Shown: positions 43,749 to 52,996, counted from the stretch's first letter. The stretch is 64,000 nucleotides of DNA from Caballeronia calidae (GCF_900044055.2 NZ_FCOX02000001.1:248001-312000); one strand, 5' to 3'. Translations and numbers: made by a program. Notes: generated from the sequence alone by a model not told the origin.

Positions 43749-45304
43749 CCCATCATGGCTGACGCGCCCTTCTTCGGCCGCGTCAGCCACACCATCACGG
43801 CCAGCGCGAGAAACGCATAGAACGAAATGCGGAAGAAGTCGTTGGTCGACATCATGTACGCCTGCGCCGTCACCACGCGATCCAGCTGCGCGGTCAGCGC
43901 CTGTCCCGACAAGCCCAGTCCCGAGAGCAGATCCGAGTAAGCCGACGTGCCGGCCGAATACGGCGTGACCGATTCGGTGAGCCGCGCGTGATGGCGGATC
44001 ATGCCGTTTTCCCACATCGTCGTGCTGACCGCCGTGCCGATCGCGCCCGACAACACCCGCAGAAAGTTCGACAGGCCCGCCGCGCCCGCGAGCCGGTCGT
44101 CGGAGACGCTGGAGAGCGTGATCGTCGTCATCGGCACGAAGAAGCAAGCCACGCCGATGCCCTGAATCAGGCGCGGATAAATGATCTCGTGGAACGGCGT
44201 GTCGAGCGTGAAGGTCGAGTTCCAGTACGACACGAACGCGAAGGTGACGAACGCCAGGCTCGCGACGACGCGCAGCTCCAGCCGATGCATGTTCTGCCCG
44301 ATGAGCGGCGAGAGCACGAGCGCGAGGATGCCGACCGGCGCGACGGCGAGACCCGCGAGCCACGACGTGTAACCGAGCACGGTCTGAAGCCAGAGCGGCA
44401 GCACCACGACCGAGCCGAAAAAGGCGAGAAAGCCGAGCGACGTGATGAGCACGCCCATCGCGAAATTGCGGTCGCGGAACAGAGAGAGGTCGATCACCGG
44501 CTCCTTCTCGGTCAGCTCCCACGCCAGCATGAACGCGAGCGACACCGCCGAAACGATCGCCAGCGTCACGATGAAGTTCGAGCTGAACCAGTCGTGGTCG
44601 CGGCCGAGATCGAGCATCATCTGCAGGCTGCCGACGCCGATCACGAGCAGCGCGAGACCGACGCCGTCGATGGGCTGATTCGTCGTCTTCGTCTCGTGGC
44701 CGCGAAGCAGGAAATACGAGATCGCCGCCGAAAACACGCCGATCGGCACGTTGATATAGAAGATCCACGGCCACGTGTAGTTATCGCTGATGTAGCCGCC
44801 CATCACCGGGCCGAAGATCGGCGCGACGATCACGGTCATCGCCCAGAGGCCGAGCGCGAGGCCGCGCTTTTCCGGCGGATAGCTGCGCATGAGGATGGTT
44901 TGCGACAGCGGGACCATCGGGCCGGAGACGAAGCCTTGCAGCAAGCGGAACGCGATCAGCGATTCGAAGTTGTGCGCGAGCCCGCACAGCGCCGACGCGA
45001 TCGAAAACAGCAGCACGGAAATCGTGAACAGCTTCACCTCGCCGACGCGCCGTGCGAGCCAGCCGGTCAGCGGCACCGCGATCGCGGACGCGACCGAGTA
45101 CGACGAAATCACCCACGTGCCTTCGCTCGTCGCGACGCCGAGGCTGCCGGAAATCGTCGGCACGGCGACGTTCGCGATCGATGTATCGAGCACTTCCATG
45201 AAGGTGCCGAGCGCGAGGCCCATGGTCAGCAAGGCGAGGATGCCGCCGGTGAGCGGCATGCGCGCGGGCGGCGTGGAAGGCGTGCTCGTCGCGGATGTGG
45301 ACAT
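43742..45304 (-). CDS. DHA2-family MFS multidrug efflux pump (EmrB-like)
   Basis: A 520-residue, 14-helix drug:H+ antiporter. LALGTFMEVLDTSIANVAVPTISG carries the DHA2 TM1 motif D1 (LDxTIVNVALP type), motif A is LARRVGEVKLFTIS, and the TM5 motif C region is GPVMGGYISDNYTWPWIFYINVPIG. The EmrB/QacA group pumps drugs, usually with an EmrA adaptor and an outer-membrane channel. The MarR-type gene lies 122 bases upstream on the same strand and a NodT-like channel gene is divergent, but no EmrA adaptor gene is present here. It overlaps the lipoprotein gene's end by 7 bases. Confidence 0.92.
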   Translation of the reverse strand: MSTSATSTPSTPPARMPLTGGILALLTMGLALGTFMEVLDTSIANVAVPTISGSLGVATSEGTWVISSYSVASAIAVPLTGWLARRVGEVKLFTISVLLFSIASALCGLAHNFESLIAFRLLQGFVSGPMVPLSQTILMRSYPPEKRGLALGLWAMTVIVAPIFGPVMGGYISDNYTWPWIFYINVPIGVFSAAISYFLLRGHETKTTNQPIDGVGLALLVIGVGSLQMMLDLGRDHDWFSSNFIVTLAIVSAVSLAFMLAWELTEKEPVIDLSLFRDRNFAMGVLITSLGFLAFFGSVVVLPLWLQTVLGYTSWLAGLAVAPVGILALVLSPLIGQNMHRLELRVVASLAFVTFAFVSYWNSTFTLDTPFHEIIYPRLIQGIGVACFFVPMTTITLSSVSDDRLAGAAGLSNFLRVLSGAIGTAVSTTMWENGMIRHHARLTESVTPYSAGTSAYSDLLSGLGLSGQALTAQLDRVVTAQAYMMSTNDFFRISFYAFLALAVMVWLTRPKKGASAMMGH

Positions 45305-45426
45305 CTCATGTTCTCCAGCGCGGACGGTGCGTCAAACACGCATCGCGCGCAAACTTTCTCTTGCCGAGGCATTCTCTGCCCAGACAGTGAAATCAGCGAA
45401 ATAGCTCGCTAGTTTCGTCGGATTAT

Positions 45427-45921
45427 TCAGGATAATTCTTCGTCGTCGACGCAGGGCGTGCAATGCGCGAAAGGCGTATTGCCGATGATCCGCCCGAGCA
45501 TCCCGAGCAACAGATCCAGTTCCGACCGGCTGAAACCTTGCAACTGCTCGTTGAGCACCGCCGCGCCGATGACCGGCAAGCGCTCGGCCGCGTCCCGCCC
45601 GCGCCCGGTCAGACTCAGCTCGACGATCCTACGATCCGCCTCGCTGCGCGCGCGGCTCACGAAGCCTTTCTTTTCGAGCCTGTCGAGCATGCGCGTCATC
45701 GAGCCGCTGTCATAGGACATCTCGCGCGACAGCTCCAGCGGCGTGCGCGCCCGCCCCGACGCGAGCAGCATGATCACGCCGATTTGCTGCGACGTGAGAT
45801 CGAGCGGTTTGAGCGCCTCATCGGTACGCATGATGAGCACGTTGCGCGCCTTGGCGAGGTAATAGCCGAGGCTCGTTTCGAGCTGGATCGTGGCTGGATC
45901 GTAAAGCGGTTCGCTGTTCAT
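45427..45921 (-). CDS. MarR family transcriptional regulator
   Basis: A 164-residue winged-helix regulator. The core is LTSQQIGVIMLLASGRARTPLELSREMSYDSGSMTRMLDRLEKKGFVSRARSEADRRIVELSLTGRG (read in parts), with the wing Asp-Arg-Arg typical of MarR/EmrR. The C-terminal tail contains HCTPCVDDEEL, an unusual Cys pair. It is the first gene of the leftward unit with the EmrB-like pump and very likely represses it until a phenolic or lipophilic ligand binds. The divergent small gene and the NodT-like gene may belong to the same regulon. Confidence 0.88.
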   Translation of the reverse strand: MNSEPLYDPATIQLETSLGYYLAKARNVLIMRTDEALKPLDLTSQQIGVIMLLASGRARTPLELSREMSYDSGSMTRMLDRLEKKGFVSRARSEADRRIVELSLTGRGRDAAERLPVIGAAVLNEQLQGFSRSELDLLLGMLGRIIGNTPFAHCTPCVDDEELS

Positions 45922-46009
45922 CGACTTCGGTCAAAACGGGTGACGCGGGTTGCGACATTGCGTCGCGTCACACGACGGCAACAACTGCGAAAAAGCAATC
46001 AGTAGTGTC

Positions 46010-46048
46010 TTGAAAACTAGTTGCACAGTCAATATTATTACATGCAAC
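46010..46048 (+). promoter_or_regulatory. Divergent promoter region with a possible MarR operator
   Basis: A good rightward promoter is present: TTGAAA (46010-46015) and TATTAT (46033-46038) separated by 17 bp. The inverted repeat GTTGCA (46020-46025) and TGCAAC (46043-46048) brackets the -10 element, a likely place for repressor binding. The leftward marR promoter must overlap it. Confidence 0.45.
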
Positions 46049-46128
46049 GAGTTACGCGCTTGATGCGCCGCCCGAGACTATGTTCTGATCGCCAGCTGCG
46101 TCGTTCGCGACGCCCGAAGGACCATCCA

Positions 46129-46422
46129 ATGACCCGCTTTGCCCGCTCCGCCCGCCGACGCTTCGGCCCCATCAGCAGCACGATCGCCAACGCTTCCCGC
46201 CACTTCGTCCCGCCGAAGCTGGGTTCCTGGAAACTCGCGTTGTATCTGATCGTGTTCCTGCTGCCGGGCGGATCGTTCGTGGTGCTCGGCATGGGATGGT
46301 TCGAGAATCGGCAGCGACGCAAGGCGGCGGCTTCGGCCAAGCCCAGAAAGGCATCCACGCGCCCGATGCTTCCCGCGCCATGTTCGCCATGTCCCGGAAG
46401 CGGCGGCGCTGGCGGCGCATGA
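46129..46422 (+). CDS. Small membrane protein, unknown function
   Basis: A 97-residue protein with a basic N-terminus (MTRFARSARRRFG), one clear membrane helix at about 38-58 (WKLALYLIVFLLPGGSFVVLGMG), and a basic, Pro/Ser/Cys-rich cytosolic tail ending SGGAGGA. The ATG at 46129 follows AAGG at suitable spacing and lies 80 bases past a good promoter. It sits between marR (divergent) and the NodT-like gene, so it may be part of the efflux regulon, but no function is recognised. Confidence 0.55.
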   Translation: MTRFARSARRRFGPISSTIANASRHFVPPKLGSWKLALYLIVFLLPGGSFVVLGMGWFENRQRRKAAASAKPRKASTRPMLPAPCSPCPGSGGAGGA

Positions 46423-46616
46423 TCCGCACGCGTAACGCGTCGTAACCTATTCCCTTCTCCGCGTAACACCCGCCTTACGGCGAACCCGTTACCCTAACGT
46501 CTGCCCGACAACGCCCGGCGCGCGCATTTCGAGTGCGCGCCGCGTTCCGTTACCATCTCGGCTTGCCGCGTTCGTCGCATCGGACGGAGCGGCGCCGACA
46601 GGATTCCGACAAGCAG

Positions 46617-48161
46617 ATGCCGTATCGCCCCGCCTTTCCCGCTCCTTTCATCACACGCCGGCTGACCGCCACGGCACTGGCCGCCACGCTCGCGATGCTC
46701 ATCGCGGGCTGCGCGGTCGGCCCCGATTATCAGCGCCCGTCGACGGCAGTCCCGGCCAGCTACAAGGAAGCGCCCGAAGGCTGGAAGGTCGCGCAGCCCG
46801 CCGATCAGATCGACCGCGGCTCATGGTGGACCATCTACAACGACGCCCGCCTCGATGAACTCCAGACGCGCCTGAATCAGTCGAATCAGAGCATCGCGCA
46901 GTTCGCGGCGGCTTACCGGCAGGCACGCGCGCTCGTCGGCGAGGCGCGCGCGGCGTATTTCCCGACGATCGGCGCGTCGGCATCGGCATCGCGGTCGGGA
47001 ACCGGCGCGGGCAACCGGTCGACCAGCAGCTCGAGCCTCGGCCAGCAGGGTTCGATCAACAACCAGTTCAGCCTCGCGCTCGACGCATCGTGGGAACCGG
47101 ACCTCTGGGGCAGCGTCTCGCGCACGGTCAACGCGCAGAAGGCGGGCGAGCAGGGCGCCGCCGCCGATCTCGCCAACGCGCGGCTGTCCGCGCAGGCGAC
47201 GCTCGCGCAAAGCTACTTCCAGCTGCGCTCGCTCGACGCCCAGCAAAAGCTGCTCGACGAGACCGTCGCCGCCTACGAGCAATCGCTCAAGCTCACGCAG
47301 AATCAGTACGCGCAGGGCATCGTCGCGCGCTCGGACGTGATTCAGGCGCAGACGCAGTTGCAGTCCGCGCAGGCATCCGCGATCGATAACGGCGTCGCGC
47401 GCGCGCAGTTCGAGCACGCGATCGCGGTGCTCGTCGGCGAACCGGCATCCACCTTCTCGATTCCGCCGATTCCCCTCGACGCCACCCCGCCCACGGTGCC
47501 CGTGCAGATGCCCTCCGCCATTCTCGAGCGGCGTCCGGATATCGCGTCGGCGGAACGCAAGGCGGCCGCGGCGAACGAGCAGATCGGCATCGAAATGGCC
47601 GCGTATTTCCCCACGCTCACGCTCTCGGCGCAAGGCGGCTTTGAAAGCTCGGTGCTGTCGCAATTGCTGCGCGCGCCATCGCGTTTCTGGACGCTCGGGC
47701 CGGATATCGCCGCAACCATCTTCGACGGCGGCCTGCGCTCCGCGCGCACCGAAGCCGCGCGCGCCGCCTACGATCAGAACGTCGCGACCTATCGGCAGAC
47801 GGTGCTCACGGCGTTCCAGGACGTCGAGGACAATCTCGCGTCGCTGCGCATTCTCGAGAAGGAAATCGTCGTGCAGCAGCAGGCCGTCGCGTCGGCGCAG
47901 CAGGCGCTCGCGATCATCAACAATCAGTACAAGGCGGGAACGGTCGCGTACATCAGCGTGCTGACCGCGCAGACCACCGCCTTCACCGCGCAGCAGAAGC
48001 TCGCGAATATCGCGGGGCAGCGGATGGTGTCGTCGGTGGGACTGGTAAAGGCGCTCGGCGGCGGCTGGGATGTCGCGCAGATGGATCGCGAGACGGGCGC
48101 GGTGGAGGCGCCCGCCGCGGCCGCGTCGGCTGCGAGCGCGACGCAAACCGCGAACCGCTGA
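46617..48161 (+). CDS. NodT-family outer-membrane efflux lipoprotein
   Basis: A 514-residue outer-membrane factor of the TolC/NodT (OprM-like) type. The signal peptide TRRLTATALAATLAMLIAGC has the lipobox IAGC, so the mature protein starts with an acylated Cys. Two outer-membrane-efflux repeats follow: the first contains AQFAAAYRQARALVGEARAAYFPT, the second ERRPDIASAERKAAAANEQIGIEMAAYFPTLTLSAQGG. The tail is Ala-rich. It forms the exit duct of tripartite pumps. The EmrB-like pump and MarR gene lie 1.3-2.9 kb away on the opposite strand. Confidence 0.9.
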   Translation: MPYRPAFPAPFITRRLTATALAATLAMLIAGCAVGPDYQRPSTAVPASYKEAPEGWKVAQPADQIDRGSWWTIYNDARLDELQTRLNQSNQSIAQFAAAYRQARALVGEARAAYFPTIGASASASRSGTGAGNRSTSSSSLGQQGSINNQFSLALDASWEPDLWGSVSRTVNAQKAGEQGAAADLANARLSAQATLAQSYFQLRSLDAQQKLLDETVAAYEQSLKLTQNQYAQGIVARSDVIQAQTQLQSAQASAIDNGVARAQFEHAIAVLVGEPASTFSIPPIPLDATPPTVPVQMPSAILERRPDIASAERKAAAANEQIGIEMAAYFPTLTLSAQGGFESSVLSQLLRAPSRFWTLGPDIAATIFDGGLRSARTEAARAAYDQNVATYRQTVLTAFQDVEDNLASLRILEKEIVVQQQAVASAQQALAIINNQYKAGTVAYISVLTAQTTAFTAQQKLANIAGQRMVSSVGLVKALGGGWDVAQMDRETGAVEAPAAAASAASATQTANR

Positions 48162-48165
48162 TCGT

Positions 48166-48945
48166 TCAGCGCATGAAGGTGAGCGCGACCGTATCCGGAT
48201 CGGTATGACGGCCGAGCAGGTTCAGAAGACCCGCGAGGTTTTCGCGCTGCTCGGGCGCGGCGGTGGCCGTGCCCTGAAACGACGTCGATCCCTGCGATAG
48301 CGATCCGTTGCCGTTGAGCATCAGCGGCCCCTTGCTCGTCGAGAGATCGATCGTCGCCGATGCGCCCTGCGCCTGCAGCGCGACACGGTACGAGCCGAGC
48401 GGCTTCACGCGCGAGACGCGCGAAGCCATGTCATCGAGCGTGACGACCACTTGCCCGTAAGCGTTGCGCTTCAGCAGGCGGAATTCGGTCCACGAGAGCC
48501 GCACGCTACCGTCGAAATCCAGCGTATTGAACGGCGCGCCGAGACCCGCGAGCAGCGCCGCGGGCACCGCGATCTGGCCGGCGGTCACCATCGCGCCGCG
48601 CGTGGTGGCATCGACGACCACGGCATCGGGCATCGCTTCGGTCTGGCGCATCGTCATGTGCACGCGCCCCGTGAAGAGCGGCAGGAAAGACGTCGTCCAT
48701 TCGATGCGTCCCGGCAGAAGCGTCGCGCCCGCGCCATCGCTGCCGGCGGCGAGCATCAGCGTGGCCGAGCCGTGCCACAGCGAGCCGGCAGGATCGACCA
48801 GATTCACGTGGCCGCCCGTCGCCTTCGAGAACTGCGGCACGATCCACGCGGCCGGCATCATTACGAGCAACGTGCCGGCGACCGAAATCAACATCACGAA
48901 AATCGCCGGCAACGTCTGCCGGATTCGTCGCGTCCAGTAGCTCAT
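48166..48945 (-). CDS. gspN: Type II secretion system protein N
   Basis: A 259-residue bitopic membrane protein, the last gene of the secretion operon. The N-terminal helix is TLPAIFVMLISVAGTLLVMMPAAWIV. The periplasmic part has the GspN pattern GSLWHGSATLMLAAGSDGA, RIEWTTSFLPLFTGRVHMTM and the C-terminal NGNGSLSQGSTSFQGTATAAPEQRENLAGLLNLLG. GspN is present only in some type II systems and may brace the secretin to the inner-membrane platform. The ATG at 48945 overlaps the gspM stop as ATGA; the frame runs on upstream only as a shadow of gspM. Confidence 0.88.
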   Translation of the reverse strand: MSYWTRRIRQTLPAIFVMLISVAGTLLVMMPAAWIVPQFSKATGGHVNLVDPAGSLWHGSATLMLAAGSDGAGATLLPGRIEWTTSFLPLFTGRVHMTMRQTEAMPDAVVVDATTRGAMVTAGQIAVPAALLAGLGAPFNTLDFDGSVRLSWTEFRLLKRNAYGQVVVTLDDMASRVSRVKPLGSYRVALQAQGASATIDLSTSKGPLMLNGNGSLSQGSTSFQGTATAAPEQRENLAGLLNLLGRHTDPDTVALTFMR

Positions 48946-49445
48946 TTCACGCCGGCCGGTTGCAGCGATGCGGTCAGGTCCACCTGGCCATCCGGCTTGA
49001 GCGCCGTGACATGCGCCTCCGACACCTGCACCTTGAACTGCTTGCGCGCGTCGTCGAGCCACATCGTCCAGTTCGGGAACGACGCGTTCTTCAACTGGAT
49101 CTGCACCGCCGCGCCGATCACCTGAACCTGCGTCGGCTGCATGCCGTTGTCGGCGAGCGATTTGGCGAGCGCATCGCGCAACGCGCCGCCCGTCGGCGTC
49201 ACGCCTTCGGCGCTGCCCGCGAGCGAACGCGCTTCGTTGGCTTGCGCGGTCATCGTCGCGAGCTGGCGCTGCATCGTCGGCAAGCTTTCGCGCAGCCGCG
49301 CGCGGCCTTCGAACGCAGGCGCCCACAACACGAGATACACGAGCGCGAGACCGAGCGCGAGGCCACCCCACATCAGGAGCGTCTTCTCGCGCGGCGTGCG
49401 CACTTCCCAGAATTCCGACAGTGAACGTCCGATTTCCGCTTTCAT
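48942..49445 (-). CDS. gspM: Type II secretion system protein M
   Basis: A 167-residue inner-membrane platform protein. A short cytosolic segment MKAEIGRSLSEFWEVRTPREKTLL leads into the membrane helix MWGGLALGLALVYLVLWAPAF, then a periplasmic ferredoxin-like domain beginning with a helical region MQRQLATMTAQANEARSLAG. GspM dimerises with GspL and supports GspE. I chose the ATG at 49445 because it overlaps the gspL stop as ATGA, like its neighbours; an in-frame ATG at 49466 would overlap gspL more. Confidence 0.88.
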   Translation of the reverse strand: MKAEIGRSLSEFWEVRTPREKTLLMWGGLALGLALVYLVLWAPAFEGRARLRESLPTMQRQLATMTAQANEARSLAGSAEGVTPTGGALRDALAKSLADNGMQPTQVQVIGAAVQIQLKNASFPNWTMWLDDARKQFKVQVSEAHVTALKPDGQVDLTASLQPAGVK

Positions 49446-50788
49446 TGGCCGCTCCTGATCGTCCATTTGCCGGTGTTGCTATCGATCGAACCGTTCAGGC
49501 CGTTCGCGGCGAGGCGCTTCGTGAGGTCGGGATCGACCTTCGTTTCCGGCTTGAAGGTCACTTCCAGATGACGGTCGCGATAGTCGAGCCCCGCGACGCC
49601 GTTCACCGGCACGGGACCGAGCGAGCGCGCGAGGCCGTCCGCCAGCGACAGGAAATCCGACGGCGACAGCTCGCCCGACGCCACGCGCAGGCGATCGAGA
49701 TTGCGCGACATCTGATCGGGCGCGTCGAGCACGACGGTCGTCTTCGGGAACGCGTTGAGCAGCAGCTCGGTTTCCTGCGCGCTGATCGCGTCGCGCTGGC
49801 GCGCGAGTTGCAGCCATTGCACGTTGACGCCGATGATCGACACGACGATCGACGCCGCCACGAGCGCGATCGGCACGCGCAGCCGACGCATCGTTGCACG
49901 GTCGAGGCGCCACGGCTGCGCGGCGAATTCGAACTGGCACAGATCGAAGCGGCTCGCGACGGCGTTGCGCGCGAGCGCCTCGAATGCGAGCGGCTGCGCG
50001 CCCGCGACGGCCGCCGCGGCATTGCGCGAGCCGGACAGACGCGGCTCGTCGCCGGGCAGATCGACGAGCGAATAGAGCGTCGTGGGATGAACGCCCGCGA
50101 GCGCGCCGAGCGTCGCCTCGATGGAGTCGGCGGGCAGCGCGAGGCCTTCGCCGAGCGCCGCGCGCTCGCCACGCGCAATCGCGATCTCGATGCGCTGCGC
50201 GCCGGCCACGGCGGGCGCAGGCGCGGCCATCTCGCCGATCAGCGCGGGCGCGGTCGAGACGACGTGACCGAGCAGGCCCGCGACGAACGGCGTCGGCGGC
50301 GCTTCGTGCTCTTCGCCTTCCGCGGCTTCCTCGACGAGCGCCGCGGCCGGAACCGGCAGGCAGCGCATTGCGGGTACGGCCTTCACATTGCGATGTCCCG
50401 CGCCCGCGAACGCGCCGAGCACGAAGCGGAACCAGCCGCGATCGATTACGGCGACGACGCGCTTGCCATCCGCGAGCTCGACCGGATCGACGGCGATATG
50501 ACACGTCTGCGGGTCCTGAATCAGCTGATCCTCGACGACGTTCGGCAGCGCCTGCCGCAAGCGCGGCCCCTTGAGCGGCGGCACGGAAGCGGCGAGCAAA
50601 AGCGTGTCACGCGCGGCGACGATCAGCACGGTCGCGCTCGCGCGCGGCAGAAGCCCGAGCGCCGCGCGGCCGCTGCGTTGCGGCTCGCCGCGCTTGTCGA
50701 GCAGCAGAAACGGCAGATCCGGCAGATGCCACTCTTCCGAGCGCACCGCGGGATCGCGCGGCGGTAATAGAACGATCAGTGTGCTCAA
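49442..50788 (-). CDS. gspL: Type II secretion system protein L
   Basis: A 448-residue platform protein. The cytosolic actin-like domain (about 1-260) begins MSTLIVLLPPRDPAVRSEEWHLPDLPFLLLD and is rich in Ala/Gly. The single membrane helix is about 298-318 (LRVPIALVAASIVVSIIGVNV), followed by a periplasmic ferredoxin-like domain with the conserved NAFPKTTVVLDAPDQMSRNLDRLR. The cytosolic part binds the ATPase GspE and the periplasmic part binds GspM. The gene starts 36 bases after gspK, the largest gap in this half of the operon. Confidence 0.9.
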   Translation of the reverse strand: MSTLIVLLPPRDPAVRSEEWHLPDLPFLLLDKRGEPQRSGRAALGLLPRASATVLIVAARDTLLLAASVPPLKGPRLRQALPNVVEDQLIQDPQTCHIAVDPVELADGKRVVAVIDRGWFRFVLGAFAGAGHRNVKAVPAMRCLPVPAAALVEEAAEGEEHEAPPTPFVAGLLGHVVSTAPALIGEMAAPAPAVAGAQRIEIAIARGERAALGEGLALPADSIEATLGALAGVHPTTLYSLVDLPGDEPRLSGSRNAAAAVAGAQPLAFEALARNAVASRFDLCQFEFAAQPWRLDRATMRRLRVPIALVAASIVVSIIGVNVQWLQLARQRDAISAQETELLLNAFPKTTVVLDAPDQMSRNLDRLRVASGELSPSDFLSLADGLARSLGPVPVNGVAGLDYRDRHLEVTFKPETKVDPDLTKRLAANGLNGSIDSNTGKWTIRSGQ

Positions 50789-50824
50789 AGGCCACTTCCT
50801 CTCAACAATGACTGCGGCACGTCT

Positions 50825-51943
50825 TCAAAGCGTGTCGCGCGTATAGACGATGCGCGTCGTATGCGTCGTCGGATCGCGATAGACGAGCGTCGTGCGCTCC
50901 AGTTGCGCGCGTTCGTGTTCGACGCGCCCGTGAATCACGAAATACTTCGTGGTGACGTCCATCTCGTTCGGATCGATCGACACCGTCTTGACGCCCGCGC
51001 CGGTCAGCGCGAGCTGCACATTGCCGACATCGTGGAAGAACACCGTCTCGCGGCGCGCGACGAACGCCTGCCCCTGCGACAGATTCATCCCCGGCACGAC
51101 GGCCGCGACGACTTCGGCGGGCGCGGTGTTCATGTTCACTGCAGTCGTCGTCGGCAGCACGGTGACGAACGGGCGAAGCTTCGCGACCGCTTCCGCCGAA
51201 AAGCCCGGCACGTCGAGCAGCGAATCGACGCTGATCATCTGCAAGGGCGCGACGGGCGCGTTGCTGTCCGCGTCCTTCAGGCCGGGATCGTCGGTGAAGT
51301 TGCCGCCGCCCATGCCGCCGCCTTGCGCGATCGCCGCCATCGTCGATTCGGCGCTCTGGCCGGTCGCGCCCGTCGCGCTGTTGCCGGTCTGCGTCTGAAA
51401 GCGCGTCGCGGAGCGCGCGAGGCCCGCGCGCATCTGCAGCGCCACGGTTTTCGCCAGCGAGCCGTTGATGCCGAGCATCGCGAGCAGCCGCTGAAACGCC
51501 TGAATCTGCGCGACGTTGATGGTCAGCACGCCGGGCGTGGGTGTCGACACCAGATTGCGCAGGTTGAACTTCGCCTGCGCGTCCTCGATCGAGCCGGACA
51601 GATACGTCGATGCGCCTTGCTGCGCGCGCACTTCGCCGATCTGCCCGAGAAAATCCGACAGCTTCGTCTTCGCGATCGGCACGCCCCACACGCCGCCGAG
51701 ATACGTGACCGTCGGCGAGGTGTCCGCTTCCGAGCGCAGGATGAGGCGCGTCCAGTCGAGCGCGCTGCGCGAAATCCATTGCGCCTGTGCGAGCAGCCGC
51801 TGATTCTCGATGCGGCGAATCTGCACCTGCTGGCGCCACAGCATGCCCGACACCAGAATCGCCGCGAGCGATACGACCAGCAGCGCGCTGATGATCGCGA
51901 CGCCGCGTTGCTTCTTCCCTGGCCTGTGCGCTCGCATCGTCAT
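50825..51943 (-). CDS. gspK: Type II secretion minor pseudopilin K
   Basis: A 372-residue minor pseudopilin, the largest of the tip complex. The prepilin cleavage site is KKQRG-VAIISALLVVSLAAILVSG; position +1 is Val and +5 is not Glu, as usual for GspK. Downstream are RLLAQAQWISRSALDWTRLILRSE, the GSIEDAQAKFNLRNLV segment and two helical domains with DSLLDVPGFSAEAVAKLRPFVTVLP. GspK caps the I-J-K tip of the pseudopilus. The start at 51943 overlaps the gspJ stop as ATGA; the frame upstream is a shadow. Confidence 0.93.
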   Translation of the reverse strand: MTMRAHRPGKKQRGVAIISALLVVSLAAILVSGMLWRQQVQIRRIENQRLLAQAQWISRSALDWTRLILRSEADTSPTVTYLGGVWGVPIAKTKLSDFLGQIGEVRAQQGASTYLSGSIEDAQAKFNLRNLVSTPTPGVLTINVAQIQAFQRLLAMLGINGSLAKTVALQMRAGLARSATRFQTQTGNSATGATGQSAESTMAAIAQGGGMGGGNFTDDPGLKDADSNAPVAPLQMISVDSLLDVPGFSAEAVAKLRPFVTVLPTTTAVNMNTAPAEVVAAVVPGMNLSQGQAFVARRETVFFHDVGNVQLALTGAGVKTVSIDPNEMDVTTKYFVIHGRVEHERAQLERTTLVYRDPTTHTTRIVYTRDTL

Positions 51944-52626
51944 TCCCCGACCAGAAACACGCGCGTGAGCGGCACTTGCAGACTGCGCGCGCCGACCGCG
52001 ACCTGAACGCCCGACACCGCGCGCGCCAGTGGCGCGTTGCCCAGTTGCGGCACCTTCAGGTTGTTGTCGTTCTGGTTGATCTGCGAGAGCACGTCGCCCA
52101 TGCGCGTCGTCCAGCCTTTTTCGGGGATGTACACGCGCGTCGCGAGCGTGGCCACCCCGCCCATCAACGGCACCGCGCTCCAGCCGTCGGCGCGATCGCC
52201 CGATGACAGCGCGCGGCGCACTTCGCCCACGTTCGACAGCGGCGGCGATGCATAGCGCACGATGCGCCCGTCCGACAGCCGGTAACGCACGACCTGCAGA
52301 CGCGGCGCCACACCCTGCGCGAACACGCCGCGCACGATCTGCAGCGAGCCGTTGCCGATCTGCACCGCGGGCTGGCCGGCTTCGTCGTCGGTTGCGGCCT
52401 GGCGCGCGTCGATGCGCATCTGGTCGAACAATTGCGCGACGATGCGCTCGTCTTCCATCGAATTCTCGATGGTCGCGCGGCCGCGAATCACGGAGTCGAG
52501 CCCGCGCCACGACAGCACGGCGATCACCGCGAGAATCGCGATCGCGATCAGCATCTCCAGCAGCGTGAAGCCGCGCTGCCCGCTGCCGATGCGAAAGCGG
52601 CGGTCAGAGCGAGCGGTTCGTTTCAT
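51940..52626 (-). CDS. gspJ: Type II secretion minor pseudopilin J
   Basis: A 228-residue minor pseudopilin. Its prepilin motif is SGQRG-FTLLEMLIAIAILAVIAVLSWRGLDSV with Glu at +5. The beta domain includes ALSSGDRADGWSAVPLMGGVATLATRVYIPE and ends PLTRVFLVGE. It binds GspI and GspK to form the pseudopilus tip. The start overlaps the end of gspI by 23 bases. All four minor pseudopilins must be cleaved by a prepilin peptidase, which is not encoded here. Confidence 0.93.
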   Translation of the reverse strand: MKRTARSDRRFRIGSGQRGFTLLEMLIAIAILAVIAVLSWRGLDSVIRGRATIENSMEDERIVAQLFDQMRIDARQAATDDEAGQPAVQIGNGSLQIVRGVFAQGVAPRLQVVRYRLSDGRIVRYASPPLSNVGEVRRALSSGDRADGWSAVPLMGGVATLATRVYIPEKGWTTRMGDVLSQINQNDNNLKVPQLGNAPLARAVSGVQVAVGARSLQVPLTRVFLVGE

Positions 52627-52996
52627 TCGCTACCACCGTGACCATTTGCGCCAGATAACCGGAGCGGCCGGGCGTCGAGACGAGCATCTCGACGCGCCGG
52701 AAAATCGGATTCGGCGTCTGACTCACACGCTGCGTGCAGTTGAGCTTCAGATTGCCCTGCGAGCAGTCGAAGGTGCGCGAGCCGACCGGCGGAAACTGAC
52801 GCGACAGCTTGAGCTGCGCGAGCTCGTTGTCCGCGCTCCAGCCCGCGAGCAGCCGCCGATGCAGGTCCGCCTCGCCCGTCGCGAGCGAGCCGACCGCGCG
52901 CACCGAAGCGGCAAGCGCCACCGCGATGATCGCCAGTGCGACGAGCACTTCGATCATCGTGAAGCCGGGTTGATGTCGACGACGTTGGCGCATCAT
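52604..52996 (-). CDS. gspI: Type II secretion minor pseudopilin I
   Basis: A 130-residue minor pseudopilin with cleavage site RHQPG-FTMIEVLVALAIIAVALAASVRAVG, Glu at +5. The short C-terminal domain has FPPVGSRTFDCSQGNLKLNCTQRV with a Cys pair that may be bridged, then IFRRVEMLVSTPG. The start is at two ATG codons (52996 or 52993); the first gives an ATGA overlap with the gspH stop. The frame upstream of it is a shadow of gspH. Confidence 0.92.
   Translation of the reverse strand: MMRQRRRHQPGFTMIEVLVALAIIAVALAASVRAVGSLATGEADLHRRLLAGWSADNELAQLKLSRQFPPVGSRTFDCSQGNLKLNCTQRVSQTPNPIFRRVEMLVSTPGRSGYLAQMVTVVANETNRSL

Noticed and set aside
41430..44774. 1114-codon open frame on the minus strand opposite gshA and the lipoprotein gene
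   Set aside because: Its composition is that of a GC-rich antisense frame, it crosses several real genes, and it shows no domain.
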